Assembly: GCF_023701945.1 (NCBI RefSeq)
Contig: NZ_JABAEF010000006.1
Span: 1-64,000, forward strand
Length of the DNA: 64,000 nt
Source: Rhizobium sp. CG5
GTDB lineage: Bacteria > Pseudomonadota > Alphaproteobacteria > Rhizobiales > Rhizobiaceae
Direction: 5' to 3'
Shown here in pieces: positions 8,033 to 16,877 of the stretch. Every line of letters starts with the position of its first letter. The first letter of the stretch is position 1. Below the pieces are notes generated by a model. It worked only from the letters and a program-made list of their open reading frames with translations. It had not been told where the DNA came from and ran no database searches. The position numbers and the translations under genes were made by a program.

Positions 8033-9130
8033 GTGAGCACGCCATCCGTCAACAACAGCAGCCTTGGCTATTTCAAATGGGCCTTCATTGTCACGGCCGT
8101 CGGCCTTCTTCTCGGCGCCTGGCTCGGCTGGCAGTCGACCGGCACGCTCGGCGGCATGGCGACGGTCTTCTTCATCTGTGCGGTTCTGGCCGTGTTGGAA
8201 ATCTCGCTGTCCTTCGACAACGCCATCGTCAACGCCAATAAGCTGAAAGACATGACCCCCGTCTGGCAGCAACGCTTCCTGACATGGGGTATCATCATCG
8301 CCGTGTTCGGCATGCGCATCGTCTTCCCGCTGCTGATCGTCGTGATCGCGGCCGGCATCGGCCCGATCGACGCGCTGCTGCTGGCGGCCCGCGAGCCGGC
8401 CGAATATGCCCGCATCATGAACGAAGCGCATCTGCCGATCGCCGCCTTCGGCGGCACCTTCCTGATGATGGTCGGCCTCACCTATTTCTTCAACCATGAG
8501 AAGGAAGTGCACTGGATCAGCTTCATCGAGAAGCATATGGCCCGTTCGGCGACCATCAAGGGCATCGAGATCGCCTTCGTTCTAGCCCTCATCCTGGTAT
8601 TCTCGAACTTCCTCGACGGCGAGGAATCCACCACCTTCGTCTATTCGGCGATCTACGGCCTCTTGACCTTCCTGGCGGTCGAAGTGCTGGGCGGCCTGCT
8701 CGATGCCTCGCAGAAGACCATGTCGGAAGCGGCAAAGGGTGGTCTTGGCGCCTTCATCTATCTCGAAGTGCTCGATGCCAGCTTCTCGTTCGACGGTGTC
8801 ATCGGCGCCTTCGCGCTGACGCAGAACCTCTTCGTCATCGCCATAGGCCTTGGCATCGGCGCCATGTACGTCCGCTCCATGACCATCATGCTGGTCGACA
8901 AGGGAACGCTTGCCGAATATCGCTACCTGGAACACGGCGCCTTCTACGCCATCCTGATCCTCTCGGTGATCATGTATTTCCAGACGCTCGTGCATATCCC
9001 GGAAGTGATCACCGGCCTTGGCGGGGCTGGCCTGATCGGCATCTCGCTGTGGTCGTCGATCCGCTACAATCGCAAGGAGCGCGAGGAAGAAAAGGCCCGC
9101 GCCCAAGAGGCGATCGCCGAGAATATCTGA
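8033..9130 (+). CDS. DUF475 (TerC-like) integral membrane protein
   Basis: A 365-residue polytopic membrane protein. The GTG at 8033 is chosen because GGAGG at 8021-8025 lies seven bases upstream; the open frame extends 39 codons further with poor protein character. Roughly nine hydrophobic segments are visible. The TerC/DUF475 hallmarks are acidic clusters inside helices: LEISLSFDNAIVNA near residue 60 and YLEVLDASFSFDGVIGAF near 245. TerC relatives are linked to tellurite resistance and manganese or other metal export. Substrate here is unknown. It stands alone, with a long upstream region and its own terminator. Confidence 0.85.
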   Translation: MSTPSVNNSSLGYFKWAFIVTAVGLLLGAWLGWQSTGTLGGMATVFFICAVLAVLEISLSFDNAIVNANKLKDMTPVWQQRFLTWGIIIAVFGMRIVFPLLIVVIAAGIGPIDALLLAAREPAEYARIMNEAHLPIAAFGGTFLMMVGLTYFFNHEKEVHWISFIEKHMARSATIKGIEIAFVLALILVFSNFLDGEESTTFVYSAIYGLLTFLAVEVLGGLLDASQKTMSEAAKGGLGAFIYLEVLDASFSFDGVIGAFALTQNLFVIAIGLGIGAMYVRSMTIMLVDKGTLAEYRYLEHGAFYAILILSVIMYFQTLVHIPEVITGLGGAGLIGISLWSSIRYNRKEREEEKARAQEAIAENI

Positions 9131-9152
9131 TTTCGCATTCTTCGGCTTCATT

Positions 9153-9188
9153 AAGGGCCTGCCAGTCGAAAGACCGGCGGGCCTTTTC
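9153..9188 (+). terminator. Rho-independent terminator after the DUF475 gene
   Basis: AAGGGCCTGCCAGTC pairs with GACCGGCGGGCCTT around a GAAA tetraloop (one bulge), followed by TTTT. It lies 22 bases after the stop codon and separates this gene from the convergent GntR gene. Confidence 0.85.
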
Positions 9189-9206
9189 ATGCGGTGGGCG
9201 CGCGTA

Positions 9207-9920
9207 TCACGAACTCAGCGCATCGCGCAGCGCCAGGCCTTCCTTGACGCGCAGGTCGAGATCGGCTTCGATATGATCGATATGGTGCAGCATCAGCTCG
9301 CTCGCCCGCGGCACATCCTTGTTGGCCAGCGCATCGAGAATGGCGGAATGTTCGTTGTGGCCGCAGCTCGACACCCCGGATCGCCCGTAAAGCGCGACCA
9401 CCAGCGAGGAGCGGGCCACCAGCTCATCCATGAAACGCTGCAGGATACCGTTGCCGGCGACCGCAGCGAGCATCAGGTGGAAATCGCCGGAGGCCTTGAT
9501 CTCGGCGCGTCGGGCGACCGGTCCCCGCTCGTTCATGAAGCGCACTTCCTCGTCAAGCTGCTTGCGGAAAGCCTCGATATCGTCGGGCGTCAGCCGCTCC
9601 ACGGCAGCCGCCACGATGCCCGGCTCGATCAGCCGGCGCGAGGCGAAAATCTGGCGCGCTTCCTCCGGCGTCGGAATGGAGACGAAGGCGCCGCGATTGC
9701 GCTCGGTGCGGACCAGCCCTTCGAAGGCCAGCATCTGCAGGGCGTAACGAACCACGGTACGGCTGACGTCGAACAGCGTTCCGACTTCTGCCTCCGACAG
9801 CTTGGTGCCGGGCGTCAGCCTTCGGTCGACGATCGCATCGCGCAGGGAATCGCGAATGGCCTGGGCGCGGTCTTCCTGGTTGGCATCCAGATTGGCTGGG
9901 GTCTTGTGTGCGATATTCAT
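9207..9920 (-). CDS. GntR-family regulator with FCD domain
   Basis: A 237-residue FadR-type regulator. An N-terminal winged helix (about 20-85: LRDAIVDRRLTPGTKLSEAE and VSRTVVRYALQMLAFEGLV) is followed by an all-helical FCD effector domain (about 95-225) with the metal-ligand pattern of this class, including histidines in SGDFHLML and in HNEHSAIL. The ATG at 9920 begins the conserved part. It is divergent from the ABC operon at 10179 and most likely controls it in response to the transported compound or a product. The ligand cannot be read from the sequence. Confidence 0.9.
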   Translation of the reverse strand: MNIAHKTPANLDANQEDRAQAIRDSLRDAIVDRRLTPGTKLSEAEVGTLFDVSRTVVRYALQMLAFEGLVRTERNRGAFVSIPTPEEARQIFASRRLIEPGIVAAAVERLTPDDIEAFRKQLDEEVRFMNERGPVARRAEIKASGDFHLMLAAVAGNGILQRFMDELVARSSLVVALYGRSGVSSCGHNEHSAILDALANKDVPRASELMLHHIDHIEADLDLRVKEGLALRDALSS

Positions 9921-10023
9921 GGCTATGTCCCGTGTGCATGCCTTTCTATCCGCATCGCAGCCGGATGGAAATATGAACCTTGAAAAACATGCAAATCGAT
10001 TGTCCACAATTTGACCATCAGAT

Positions 10024-10053
10024 TGAATGCAAAACTGATTTTTTGTGCATTCA
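10024..10053. promoter_or_regulatory. Inverted repeat in the GntR/ABC divergent promoter region
   Basis: TGAATGC at 10024-10030 and GCATTCA at 10047-10053 form an inverted repeat, with AAAA and TTTT tracts just inside the arms. It lies in the 258-base gap between the divergent GntR and ABC genes, where a regulator operator is expected. Binding by the GntR protein is inferred. Confidence 0.35.
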
Positions 10054-10178
10054 TTTTACGCAAGCCCATGACTGACATTAGCCTTCTTTGGATAGCCCGG
10101 CGATTCCAACAGCTTAGGTCTCCAGTCCGAAACTGGCACACAACATGCATCCCTTTCGCTCAGGATTGGGAGCGCTGA

Positions 10179-11267
10179 ATGACCAAAGCAGCAGAAATCG
10201 ATATCGCCGCCGTATCGAAGATCTACGGCCATACCGTCGCCGTGGACAAGATCAGCCTGAAAATCCCGGCGGGCAGCTATTGCTGCCTGCTGGGGCCCTC
10301 CGGCTGCGGCAAGACCTCCACCCTGCGGATGATTGCCGGGCACGAGAGCATTTCGTCCGGCGACGTGCGTCTCGGCAACACGGTGGTCACCGATCTGCCG
10401 CCTGCCAAGCGCGGCACGGCGATGATGTTCCAGTCCTATGCGCTGTTTCCGCACCTCGATCTTGTCGACAATGTTGCCTTCAGCCTGAAGATGAAAGGCG
10501 TCGAGAAAGAAGAGCGCCGCGCCAAGGCGATGGAGATGCTGACGCTGATGCAGATGGAAGGCTATGCCAACCGCCGGCCGGCGCAGCTTTCCGGCGGCCA
10601 GCAGCAGCGCGTGGCGCTTGCGCGCGCCCTGATCACCGACCCCGAGGCCTTGCTTCTCGACGAACCACTGTCGGCCCTCGATCCGTTCCTGAAAATCCGC
10701 ATGCGCGCCGAGCTGAAGAAACTGCAGAAGACGCTCGGCATTACCTTCGTGCATGTCACCCATAGCCAGGAAGAGGCGATGGCGCTCGCCGATCTGATCG
10801 TCGTGATGAATGACGGGCGCATCGAGCAGGCCGCCCATCCGCGTGAGGTTTTTGAGACGCCGGCCACCGCCTTCGTCGCCCGGTTCATGGGCGACCACAA
10901 CGTCATTTCCGGCCGCGTCGTCGACAATAGCCCGACCGGCATTGTCCTGGAGGTCCTCGGTGGCGGTCGTTTTTCAGCCCTCGGGCGGCAGGTCGAGGCA
11001 GGCGAGCCTGTCGATATCGCCATCAGGACCGACCATGTGCGCATCGGCGAGACGCCGGCCGCCGGCCTCGGCTTCACCGGCATCGTCTCGAATGTCGAAT
11101 ATCTCGGATCGACCGTCAAACTCGTGGTCGCCGGCGGCGGCATCGAGGATTTCACCGTCATTCTCGACGACACCGCCTTCTTTGCAAATCCGGTCAGTGT
11201 CGGCGAAGCCATCCCGCTTTCATGGGAGGCGCCGGACGCGATCGTGCTCGGCCGCATGGAAACGTAA
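10179..11267 (+). CDS. ABC importer ATPase, spermidine/putrescine (PotA) type
   Basis: A 362-residue ATPase. Walker A GPSGCGKT lies at 39-46, the Q-loop in FQSYALFPH, the signature LSGGQQQRV from 137, Walker B LLLDE at 158-162 and a switch histidine in HVTHSQEEA. A C-terminal TOBE-like domain (about 280-360) is typical of PotA/FbpC-type subunits. GGGAG precedes the ATG at 10179. First gene of an operon whose binding protein and two permeases have the polyamine/opine-transporter arrangement. With a racemase and an acetyltransferase downstream, the substrate is probably a small amine or amino-acid derivative. Confidence 0.93.
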   Translation: MTKAAEIDIAAVSKIYGHTVAVDKISLKIPAGSYCCLLGPSGCGKTSTLRMIAGHESISSGDVRLGNTVVTDLPPAKRGTAMMFQSYALFPHLDLVDNVAFSLKMKGVEKEERRAKAMEMLTLMQMEGYANRRPAQLSGGQQQRVALARALITDPEALLLDEPLSALDPFLKIRMRAELKKLQKTLGITFVHVTHSQEEAMALADLIVVMNDGRIEQAAHPREVFETPATAFVARFMGDHNVISGRVVDNSPTGIVLEVLGGGRFSALGRQVEAGEPVDIAIRTDHVRIGETPAAGLGFTGIVSNVEYLGSTVKLVVAGGGIEDFTVILDDTAFFANPVSVGEAIPLSWEAPDAIVLGRMET

Positions 11268-11293
11268 AAACACAAACAATAGGAGAACAGCGC

Positions 11294-12583
11294 ATGACTG
11301 AGAATTCCAAGACGGCAAAGGGCGTCACCCGCCGCTCGCTTCTGAAAACCGCCTCCGCGGCGGCCGGCCTTGCCGCCGGCTCCGGCGCGATCACCGGTTT
11401 CCCGACCATCTGGGCGCAGAACCCGATCACGCTGCGCCAGTTCGGCACCGGTGTGTCGAACCTCAACGCCATTGCCGAGAAGTGCAAGGCCGACCTCGGC
11501 ATCACGCTGGAGATGACCGCGACGGATTCCGACGCCGCCGCCCAGCGCGCCGTCACCCAGCCCAATTCCTACGACATCGCCGACATCGAATACTGGATCC
11601 TGAAAAAGGTCTATCCGGCCAGCGTGATCCAGCCGATGGACGTCAAGAAGCTGAAATATTACGACAAGATCGTGCCGCTGTTCAAAAACGGCAAGCTGAC
11701 GCCGGACAGCGTCATCGCCCAGGGCACGGCGCCGCACACGGTCGGCTATGTCGAAAAGCCCGGCGACAAGACGTTTGCCAAGGAAGAGACCCAGTGGTTC
11801 ACGATGGTTCCGACCATCTACAACGCCGATACGCTCGGCATCCGCCCCGACCTGGTCGGCCGCGAGATCACCACCTGGGCCGATATCATGGACCCGGCCT
11901 TCAAGGGCAAGACCTCGATCCTCAACATCCCGTCGATCGGCATCATGGATGCCGCGATGATCTGCGAAGCCATGGGCATCATCAAATATGCCGACAAGGG
12001 CAACATGACCAAGGCGGAGATCGACACCACGATCGAATTCCTGATCAAGGCCAAGAAGGACGGCCAGTTCCGCGCCTTCTGGAAGTCCTTCGACGAGAGC
12101 GTCAACCTGATGGCCTCGGGCGAAGTGGTCATCCAGTCGATGTGGTCGCCGGCGGTTGCTGCCGTGCGCTCCAAGGGCATCGCCTGCAAATACCAGCCGC
12201 TCAAGGAAGGCTATCGCTCGTGGGGCGGCGGTCTCGGCCTTGCAGCCCATCTGACAGGCGCGCAGCTCGATGCGGCCTATGAATATATCAACTGGTACAC
12301 GTCGGGTTGGGTCGGTGCCTATCTCAACCGCCAGGGCTACTATTCCGCCGCCATGGACACCGCCAAGGAACATATGTCGGCCGACGAATGGGGCTACTGG
12401 ATCGAAGGCAAGGCAGCCCAGGGCGATATCGTCGCTCCGGACGGCAAGGTCATGGAAAAGGCCGGCGCGGTGCGCGATGGCGGCTCCTTCGTCGAGCGCA
12501 TGGGCAAGGTCGCCTGCTGGAACTCGGTCATGGACGAAGACCGCTACATGGTCCGCCGCTGGAACGAGTTCATCGCGGCTTGA
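11294..12583 (+). CDS. Periplasmic solute-binding protein with Tat-type signal
   Basis: A 429-residue extracellular binding protein of the spermidine/putrescine-like group. The start at 11294 follows AGGAGAA by seven bases. The N-terminus has a twin-arginine motif TRRSLLK at 12-18 and an alanine-rich hydrophobic stretch, so it is probably exported folded through Tat. The mature part carries the usual PTIYNADTLGI and SYRSWGGGLGLAAH regions of class II binding proteins. It follows the ATPase by 26 bases and is separated from the permease genes by a palindromic repeat element, which may stabilise or cap this part of the message. Confidence 0.9.
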   Translation: MTENSKTAKGVTRRSLLKTASAAAGLAAGSGAITGFPTIWAQNPITLRQFGTGVSNLNAIAEKCKADLGITLEMTATDSDAAAQRAVTQPNSYDIADIEYWILKKVYPASVIQPMDVKKLKYYDKIVPLFKNGKLTPDSVIAQGTAPHTVGYVEKPGDKTFAKEETQWFTMVPTIYNADTLGIRPDLVGREITTWADIMDPAFKGKTSILNIPSIGIMDAAMICEAMGIIKYADKGNMTKAEIDTTIEFLIKAKKDGQFRAFWKSFDESVNLMASGEVVIQSMWSPAVAAVRSKGIACKYQPLKEGYRSWGGGLGLAAHLTGAQLDAAYEYINWYTSGWVGAYLNRQGYYSAAMDTAKEHMSADEWGYWIEGKAAQGDIVAPDGKVMEKAGAVRDGGSFVERMGKVACWNSVMDEDRYMVRRWNEFIAA

Positions 12584-12593
12584 GGCGAACGAG

Positions 12594-12711
12594 GCCCCTC
12601 ATCCGGCTGCCGCCACCTTCTCCCCGTGAACGGGGAGAAGGCCGATACGGTGGCCGCCCTGCGCCTTCGCCCCGCTTGCGGGGAGAAGGTCCCGGCAGGG
12701 GGATGAGGGGC
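12594..12711. repeat. RIME-like palindromic intergenic element
   Basis: A 118-base mosaic palindrome. The outer arms are CCCCTCATCC and GGATGAGGGG. Inside are a perfect 12-base-pair hairpin (CCTTCTCCCCGT/ACGGGGAGAAGG, 12616-12641) and a second nearly perfect hairpin (12664-12689) of related sequence. Composition and layout match the rhizobial RIME elements, which scatter between genes. It lies inside an operon, between the binding-protein and permease genes, so it is transcribed and will form strong RNA structure. Confidence 0.75.
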
Positions 12712-12747
12712 AGTTTCCAACTGCGGTATGAAGGGAGAGACGAAATC

Positions 12748-13653
12748 ATGGCGACAGTGCGGTTCATAGGCGTCGGAGAGCCGAAGCCGAAGCGCGTGCT
12801 TCAGGTGCCGCTGCGGCTGGTCTCCTATCTCCAGGCCGCGCCGCTTGCCGTGATTCTCGGCGCCTTCCTGCTGCTGCCGATCCTGATGATCGGCGTCGTC
12901 AGCTTCTGGGACTACGACTTTGCCCAGATGTATCCCGATTTCGTGACCTTCAACTACGAGGAAACGCTCGGCTCCTGGGTGACCTGGAAGATCTATCTCA
13001 ACACGCTGAAATTCGCCCTGATCGTCTGGACGATCACGCTGTTCATCGGTTTCTGGGTGGCTTACTTTCTCGCCTTCCACATTCGCACCGCCACCATGCA
13101 GATGGTGCTGTTTCTGGTCTGCACCGTGCCGTTTCTGACCTCCAACATCATCCGCATGATCTCGTGGATCCCGGTTCTGGGGCGAAACGGGCTGATCAAC
13201 ACGACGCTGGTCAATGCCGGGATCATTCCGGCGCCCATCGAATGGCTGCTCTATTCGGATTTCGCGGTGGTGCTGGCCATGGTGCATCTCTACACGCTGT
13301 TCATGGTGACGCCGATCTTCAACACGCTGATGCGCATCGACAAATCGCTGATCGAGGCGGCGCGCGATGCCGGCGCCAGCGGCTTGCAGATCCTCACCAA
13401 TGTCATCATTCCGCTGGCCAAGCCCGGCATGGCGATCGGCACGATCTTCGTCGTGACGCTGGTCATGGCGGATTTCTCCACCGTGCAGGTGATGTCGGGC
13501 GGCCAGAGCGCTTCCGTTGCGCTGATGATGAAGAACCAGATGTCGCTGCTGCAATATCCGGCGGCCGCCGCCAATGCCGTGGTGCTGCTGATCCTCGTTC
13601 TCCTGATGGTCGCGGGCATCCTGCGCATCGTCGACATCCGCAAGGAGCTCTAA
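12748..13653 (+). CDS. ABC importer permease (PotB type)
   Basis: A 301-residue inner-membrane permease with about six hydrophobic helices. The start at 12748 follows AAGGGAGAG; the frame runs open far upstream through the repeat and the preceding gene, but that part is not protein-like. The cytoplasmic EAA loop is visible as LIEAARDAGASGLQILTNVI (about residues 201-220), the contact point for the ATPase. It pairs with the next gene to form the channel of the transporter at 10179-14476. Confidence 0.92.
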   Translation: MATVRFIGVGEPKPKRVLQVPLRLVSYLQAAPLAVILGAFLLLPILMIGVVSFWDYDFAQMYPDFVTFNYEETLGSWVTWKIYLNTLKFALIVWTITLFIGFWVAYFLAFHIRTATMQMVLFLVCTVPFLTSNIIRMISWIPVLGRNGLINTTLVNAGIIPAPIEWLLYSDFAVVLAMVHLYTLFMVTPIFNTLMRIDKSLIEAARDAGASGLQILTNVIIPLAKPGMAIGTIFVVTLVMADFSTVQVMSGGQSASVALMMKNQMSLLQYPAAAANAVVLLILVLLMVAGILRIVDIRKEL

Positions 13654-13657
13654 AGCC

Positions 13658-14476
13658 ATGCATGCAGACAAGCGCGGCCGCGAATTCTACATCCTTGCCA
13701 TCTTCTTCGGCCTCTTCGTGCTGTTTCTCTACGGCCCCCTCTCGGCCATCCTGATCCTGTCCTTCCAGGGACCGAACGGCGGATTGACCTTTCCGCTCAA
13801 CGGCGTGTCGCTCCACTGGTTCGTCAATCTGTTTGAAAAACAGGCGGTCGGCGATTTCGGCGGCTCGTTCCGCCGCTCGCTGTTCCTCGGCATCGCCGTC
13901 ATGGCGGTGACCGTGGTGGTGGCGCTTTTGGCCGGTCTTGCCTTCCGGCGGAAATTTGCCGGCGCCACGGCGCTGTTCTATCTGTCGGTTGCAAGCCTCG
14001 TCGTGCCGTCGATCATCATCTCGCTGGGCATCGGCGTGCTATTTCAGCAGGTCGGGCTGCAGCCGGCCTGGTATTCCTCGGCCTTCGGCGCGCACCTCAC
14101 CTGGACCCTGCCCTTCGGCGTGCTGATCATGTTCGCCGTCTTCAACCGTTTTTCGCCGGCCTACGAGGAAGCCGCGCGCGATCTCGGCGCCTCGTCATGG
14201 CAAACCTTTGCCCATGTCGTGCTGCCGATGATCGCGCCGAGCTTGATCGGCGTCGGCCTGTTCGGCTTCACGCTGTCTTATGACGAATTCGCCCGCACGC
14301 TGATGACCTCCGGCACCTACAATACCCTGCCGCTGGAGATCTACGGCATGACCACCAATGTCACCACGCCGGTGCTTTACGCGCTTGGCACGGTCACCAC
14401 GGTCTTCTCCTTCCTCGTCATCGCCGGAACGCTCGGGCTGATCGTCATGATGAACCGGCGCAGGGCCCGCGGCTGA
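13658..14476 (+). CDS. ABC importer permease (PotC type)
   Basis: A 272-residue permease with six predicted helices, starting four bases after the previous gene. The EAA loop is EEAARDLGASSWQTFAHVVL (about residues 169-188). It completes the transporter with the preceding permease. Its stop codon TGA shares one base with the ATG of the racemase gene, indicating translational coupling. Confidence 0.92.
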   Translation: MHADKRGREFYILAIFFGLFVLFLYGPLSAILILSFQGPNGGLTFPLNGVSLHWFVNLFEKQAVGDFGGSFRRSLFLGIAVMAVTVVVALLAGLAFRRKFAGATALFYLSVASLVVPSIIISLGIGVLFQQVGLQPAWYSSAFGAHLTWTLPFGVLIMFAVFNRFSPAYEEAARDLGASSWQTFAHVVLPMIAPSLIGVGLFGFTLSYDEFARTLMTSGTYNTLPLEIYGMTTNVTTPVLYALGTVTTVFSFLVIAGTLGLIVMMNRRRARG

Positions 14477-15222
14477 TGCGCCTTCTCATCGTCAATCCCA
14501 ACACCACCGCCAGCATGACGGCGACCATCGCCGATGCGGCCGGCCGTGTCGCCAATCCCGGAACGAGCATCATGCCGGTCACCTCCTCGATGGGACCGGC
14601 ATCGATCGAAGGCTATTACGACGAGGCTCTGGCCGTGCCCGGCCTGCTGCTCGAGCTTTCCAAGGGCCAGAGTCTCGGCGCCGACGCCGCGATCATCGCC
14701 TGTTTCGACGATACCGGGCTCGATGCGGCAAGGGCGCTCTGTGGTATTCCGGTGATCGGCATCTGCGAGGCGGCCATGGCAACCGCCTCCTTCATCGCCC
14801 AGCGTTTCACCGTGGTGACCACCATGGAGCGCTCGCGCCTGCCGGTCGAGGCACTGGTCCATCGCTATGGCATGGATTCGCGGGCCAAGGTTAGGGCCGC
14901 CGATATCCCGGTTCTGTCCTTGGAAGATCCGCAATCGAATGCCCGCGACCGGCTGCGCAACGAGATTACAGCTGCGCTGCGCGACGACAGAGCCGAGGCG
15001 ATCGTTCTCGGCTGTGCCGGCATGGCCGACCTGACGCTGGAGCTTAGCCGCGAATTCGGCGTGCCGGTGATCGACGGTGTTGCCGCCGCCGTCAAGCAGG
15101 CCGAGGCGTTGGTGGCGCTCGGCCTGTCGACCGCCAAGCGCGGCGCCTATGCCTTCCCGGTTGGGAAGACCTATATCGGCCTGCTGGAACCCTTCGCCCC
15201 GGCGCGGATGATCCCGGCATGA
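14476..15222 (+). CDS. Asp/Glu-hydantoin racemase family enzyme
   Basis: A 248-residue cofactor-independent racemase. It opens MRLLIVNPNTTASMT, as in hydantoin and allantoin racemases, and has the two catalytic cysteines expected for the family: Cys76 in IIACFDDTG and Cys180 in VLGCAGM. It probably interconverts enantiomers of a hydantoin, allantoin or similar amino-acid derivative brought in by the upstream transporter. No hydantoinase, allantoinase or carbamoylase is nearby, so the pathway is incomplete here. One-base overlap with the permease and four-base overlap with the next gene indicate a single operon. Confidence 0.85.
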   Translation: MRLLIVNPNTTASMTATIADAAGRVANPGTSIMPVTSSMGPASIEGYYDEALAVPGLLLELSKGQSLGADAAIIACFDDTGLDAARALCGIPVIGICEAAMATASFIAQRFTVVTTMERSRLPVEALVHRYGMDSRAKVRAADIPVLSLEDPQSNARDRLRNEITAALRDDRAEAIVLGCAGMADLTLELSREFGVPVIDGVAAAVKQAEALVALGLSTAKRGAYAFPVGKTYIGLLEPFAPARMIPA

Positions 15223-16061
15223 TCGGCAGCATCGTCATCCGGCCGCTGGCACTTGCCGAGGTGCAACAGCTTCTCTGCTGGGCAAAACACGAGGGCTGGA
15301 ATCCCGGGCTCGACGATGCCGCGGCCTTTTATGCCGCCGACCCCGAGGGTTTCCTCGGCTGTTTTGTCGATGACAAGCTGGCGGCGGGCATCTCCGCCGT
15401 GCGTTACGGTTCGAATTTCGGGTTCACCGGCCTCTATATCACGCGCCCCGGCAGCCGGGGCAAAGGCTATGGCCGCCGGGTCTGGGATGCCGGCATGGCC
15501 TTGCTCGACGGTCGAACGATTGGCCTCGACGGCGTTCCGGAACAGCAGGCCAATTACCGCCGCATGGGCTTTGCCGCGGTGTCCGAGACCTTTCGCTGGA
15601 GCGGCGTCCATGCCGGCACCGCCACGTCCGACACTGACGTCATCGATGTGATGCCGTCGCTGCTGCCGGCGATCGCAGCTTTCGACAGGAATTTCTTCGC
15701 CGAGGCGCGCGATGCCTTCCTGAACGCCTGGCTTGCGCCTCCGCGCGTGGCCCGTGCCATCGTGCGCAACGGTGAAATCCAGGGCTATGCCGTGGCGCGT
15801 GCCTGTCACGACGGCGTCAAGATCGGCCCGCTGTTTGCGCAAACCCCGGCCGATGCAAAACTGCTGCTGGATACACTGGCCGCAACATCAGACGGCCAGA
15901 CCCTGCATATCGACGTGCCCGCCGGGCAGACGGCATTTTCCGATGATCTGCAGGCCCTCGGCTTTGTCAGGGGATTTGCCACGGCGCGCATGTACAAGGG
16001 GCCGCCGCCGGCCTTGAACCAGGCCGGCATTTTTGGCATCACCAGCCTGGAACTTGGCTGA
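15219..16061 (+). CDS. GNAT-family N-acetyltransferase
   Basis: A 280-residue acetyltransferase. The N-terminal GNAT domain (about 1-125) shows the acetyl-CoA pyrophosphate loop as TRPGSRGKGYGRRVW. A second C-terminal part (about 150-275) resembles the extra domain found in YitH-like acetyltransferases, with IGPLFAQTPADAKLLLDTLA. The acceptor is unknown; operon position suggests the transported substrate or its product, for modification or detoxification. It overlaps the racemase gene by four bases and is the last gene of the operon. Confidence 0.85.
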   Translation: MIGSIVIRPLALAEVQQLLCWAKHEGWNPGLDDAAAFYAADPEGFLGCFVDDKLAAGISAVRYGSNFGFTGLYITRPGSRGKGYGRRVWDAGMALLDGRTIGLDGVPEQQANYRRMGFAAVSETFRWSGVHAGTATSDTDVIDVMPSLLPAIAAFDRNFFAEARDAFLNAWLAPPRVARAIVRNGEIQGYAVARACHDGVKIGPLFAQTPADAKLLLDTLAATSDGQTLHIDVPAGQTAFSDDLQALGFVRGFATARMYKGPPPALNQAGIFGITSLELG

Positions 16062-16160
16062 CGCTTTTGACGATCACCACCGCCAGCCTTCCAAGACAGC
16101 CGCCCTTCCTTTATGAGGGATCGCGCTGCCGAAGACTGACGCAGGCGCTAGGGACATCAT

Positions 16161-16877
16161 TTGGAAACGACGCTATACCTGCCGATCAAGCGCTTCCTGG
16201 AGGCTGCCGGCTACGAAGTGAAGGGCGAAATCGGCGGTTGCGACATCGTCGCGCTGGGTGACGGCGAGCCGCCGCTGGTGGTCATCTGCGAGTTGAAGCT
16301 GACCTTCACTCTGGAACTGGTGCTGCAGGCGGTCGACCGGGCCAATGCCGGCGACGAAATCTGGCTGGCCGCCCGCGTCTCCAAGAAGGGCAGGGGCCGC
16401 GAGGGCGACCGGCGGTTCCGCGATCTGTGCCGCAGGCTGGGTTTCGGCATGCTGGCCGTTTCCGACAGCGGCATTGTTGACGTTCTGATCAGCCCCGATT
16501 CGGCCCTGCCCCGCAAGAACAACCGCAAGCGCTCACGCCTCATCAGCGAACACCGCCGCCGCAAGGGCGACACGACCCTTGGCGGCGGCAACCGGGTGCC
16601 GATCATGACCGCCTATCGCCAGCAGGCACTGGCTTGCGCGGCAGCCCTGCAGAACGGCCCCTTGCGGCCGCGCGATCTTCGCCCTCTGGTACCGGAGGTC
16701 GCCAAGATCCTGCAGGGTAATGTCTATGGCTGGTTCGAGCGGATCGACCGCGGCATCTATGGGCTGACCGAGCCGGGCCTGGAAGCCTTGCGGCGCTGGC
16801 CGACGGCACTGTCGCCCGCGGAAACAGACTTCACGACTGCGCCAGTGTCAGCGGATAGCGTTCCGGGTGATGGATGA
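16161..16877 (+). CDS. DUF2161 PDDEXK-type nuclease-like protein
   Basis: A 238-residue protein of the DUF2161 group. The first 110 residues look like a PD-(D/E)XK fold: GGCDIVALG supplies the acidic residue and VVICELKLTFTLELVLQAVD supplies the E-x-K motif and helix. The C-terminal part (about 150-215) looks like a small winged helix ending in YGWFERIDRGIYGLTEPG. The start is a TTG at 16161 with AGGGA six bases upstream; no ATG or GTG fits. The role is unknown; the fold suggests DNA cleavage or repair. Its 3' end overlaps the convergent GntR gene by 47 bases. Confidence 0.75.
   Translation: METTLYLPIKRFLEAAGYEVKGEIGGCDIVALGDGEPPLVVICELKLTFTLELVLQAVDRANAGDEIWLAARVSKKGRGREGDRRFRDLCRRLGFGMLAVSDSGIVDVLISPDSALPRKNNRKRSRLISEHRRRKGDTTLGGGNRVPIMTAYRQQALACAAALQNGPLRPRDLRPLVPEVAKILQGNVYGWFERIDRGIYGLTEPGLEALRRWPTALSPAETDFTTAPVSADSVPGDG

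Noticed and set aside
10562..12373. Long minus-strand open frame opposite the ATPase and binding-protein genes
   Set aside because: Shadow of clearly recognised genes; no motifs and no ribosome site.
12594..12711. CRISPR-like repeat
   Set aside because: There is one mosaic palindrome with two related hairpins, not a series of equal repeats with unique spacers.
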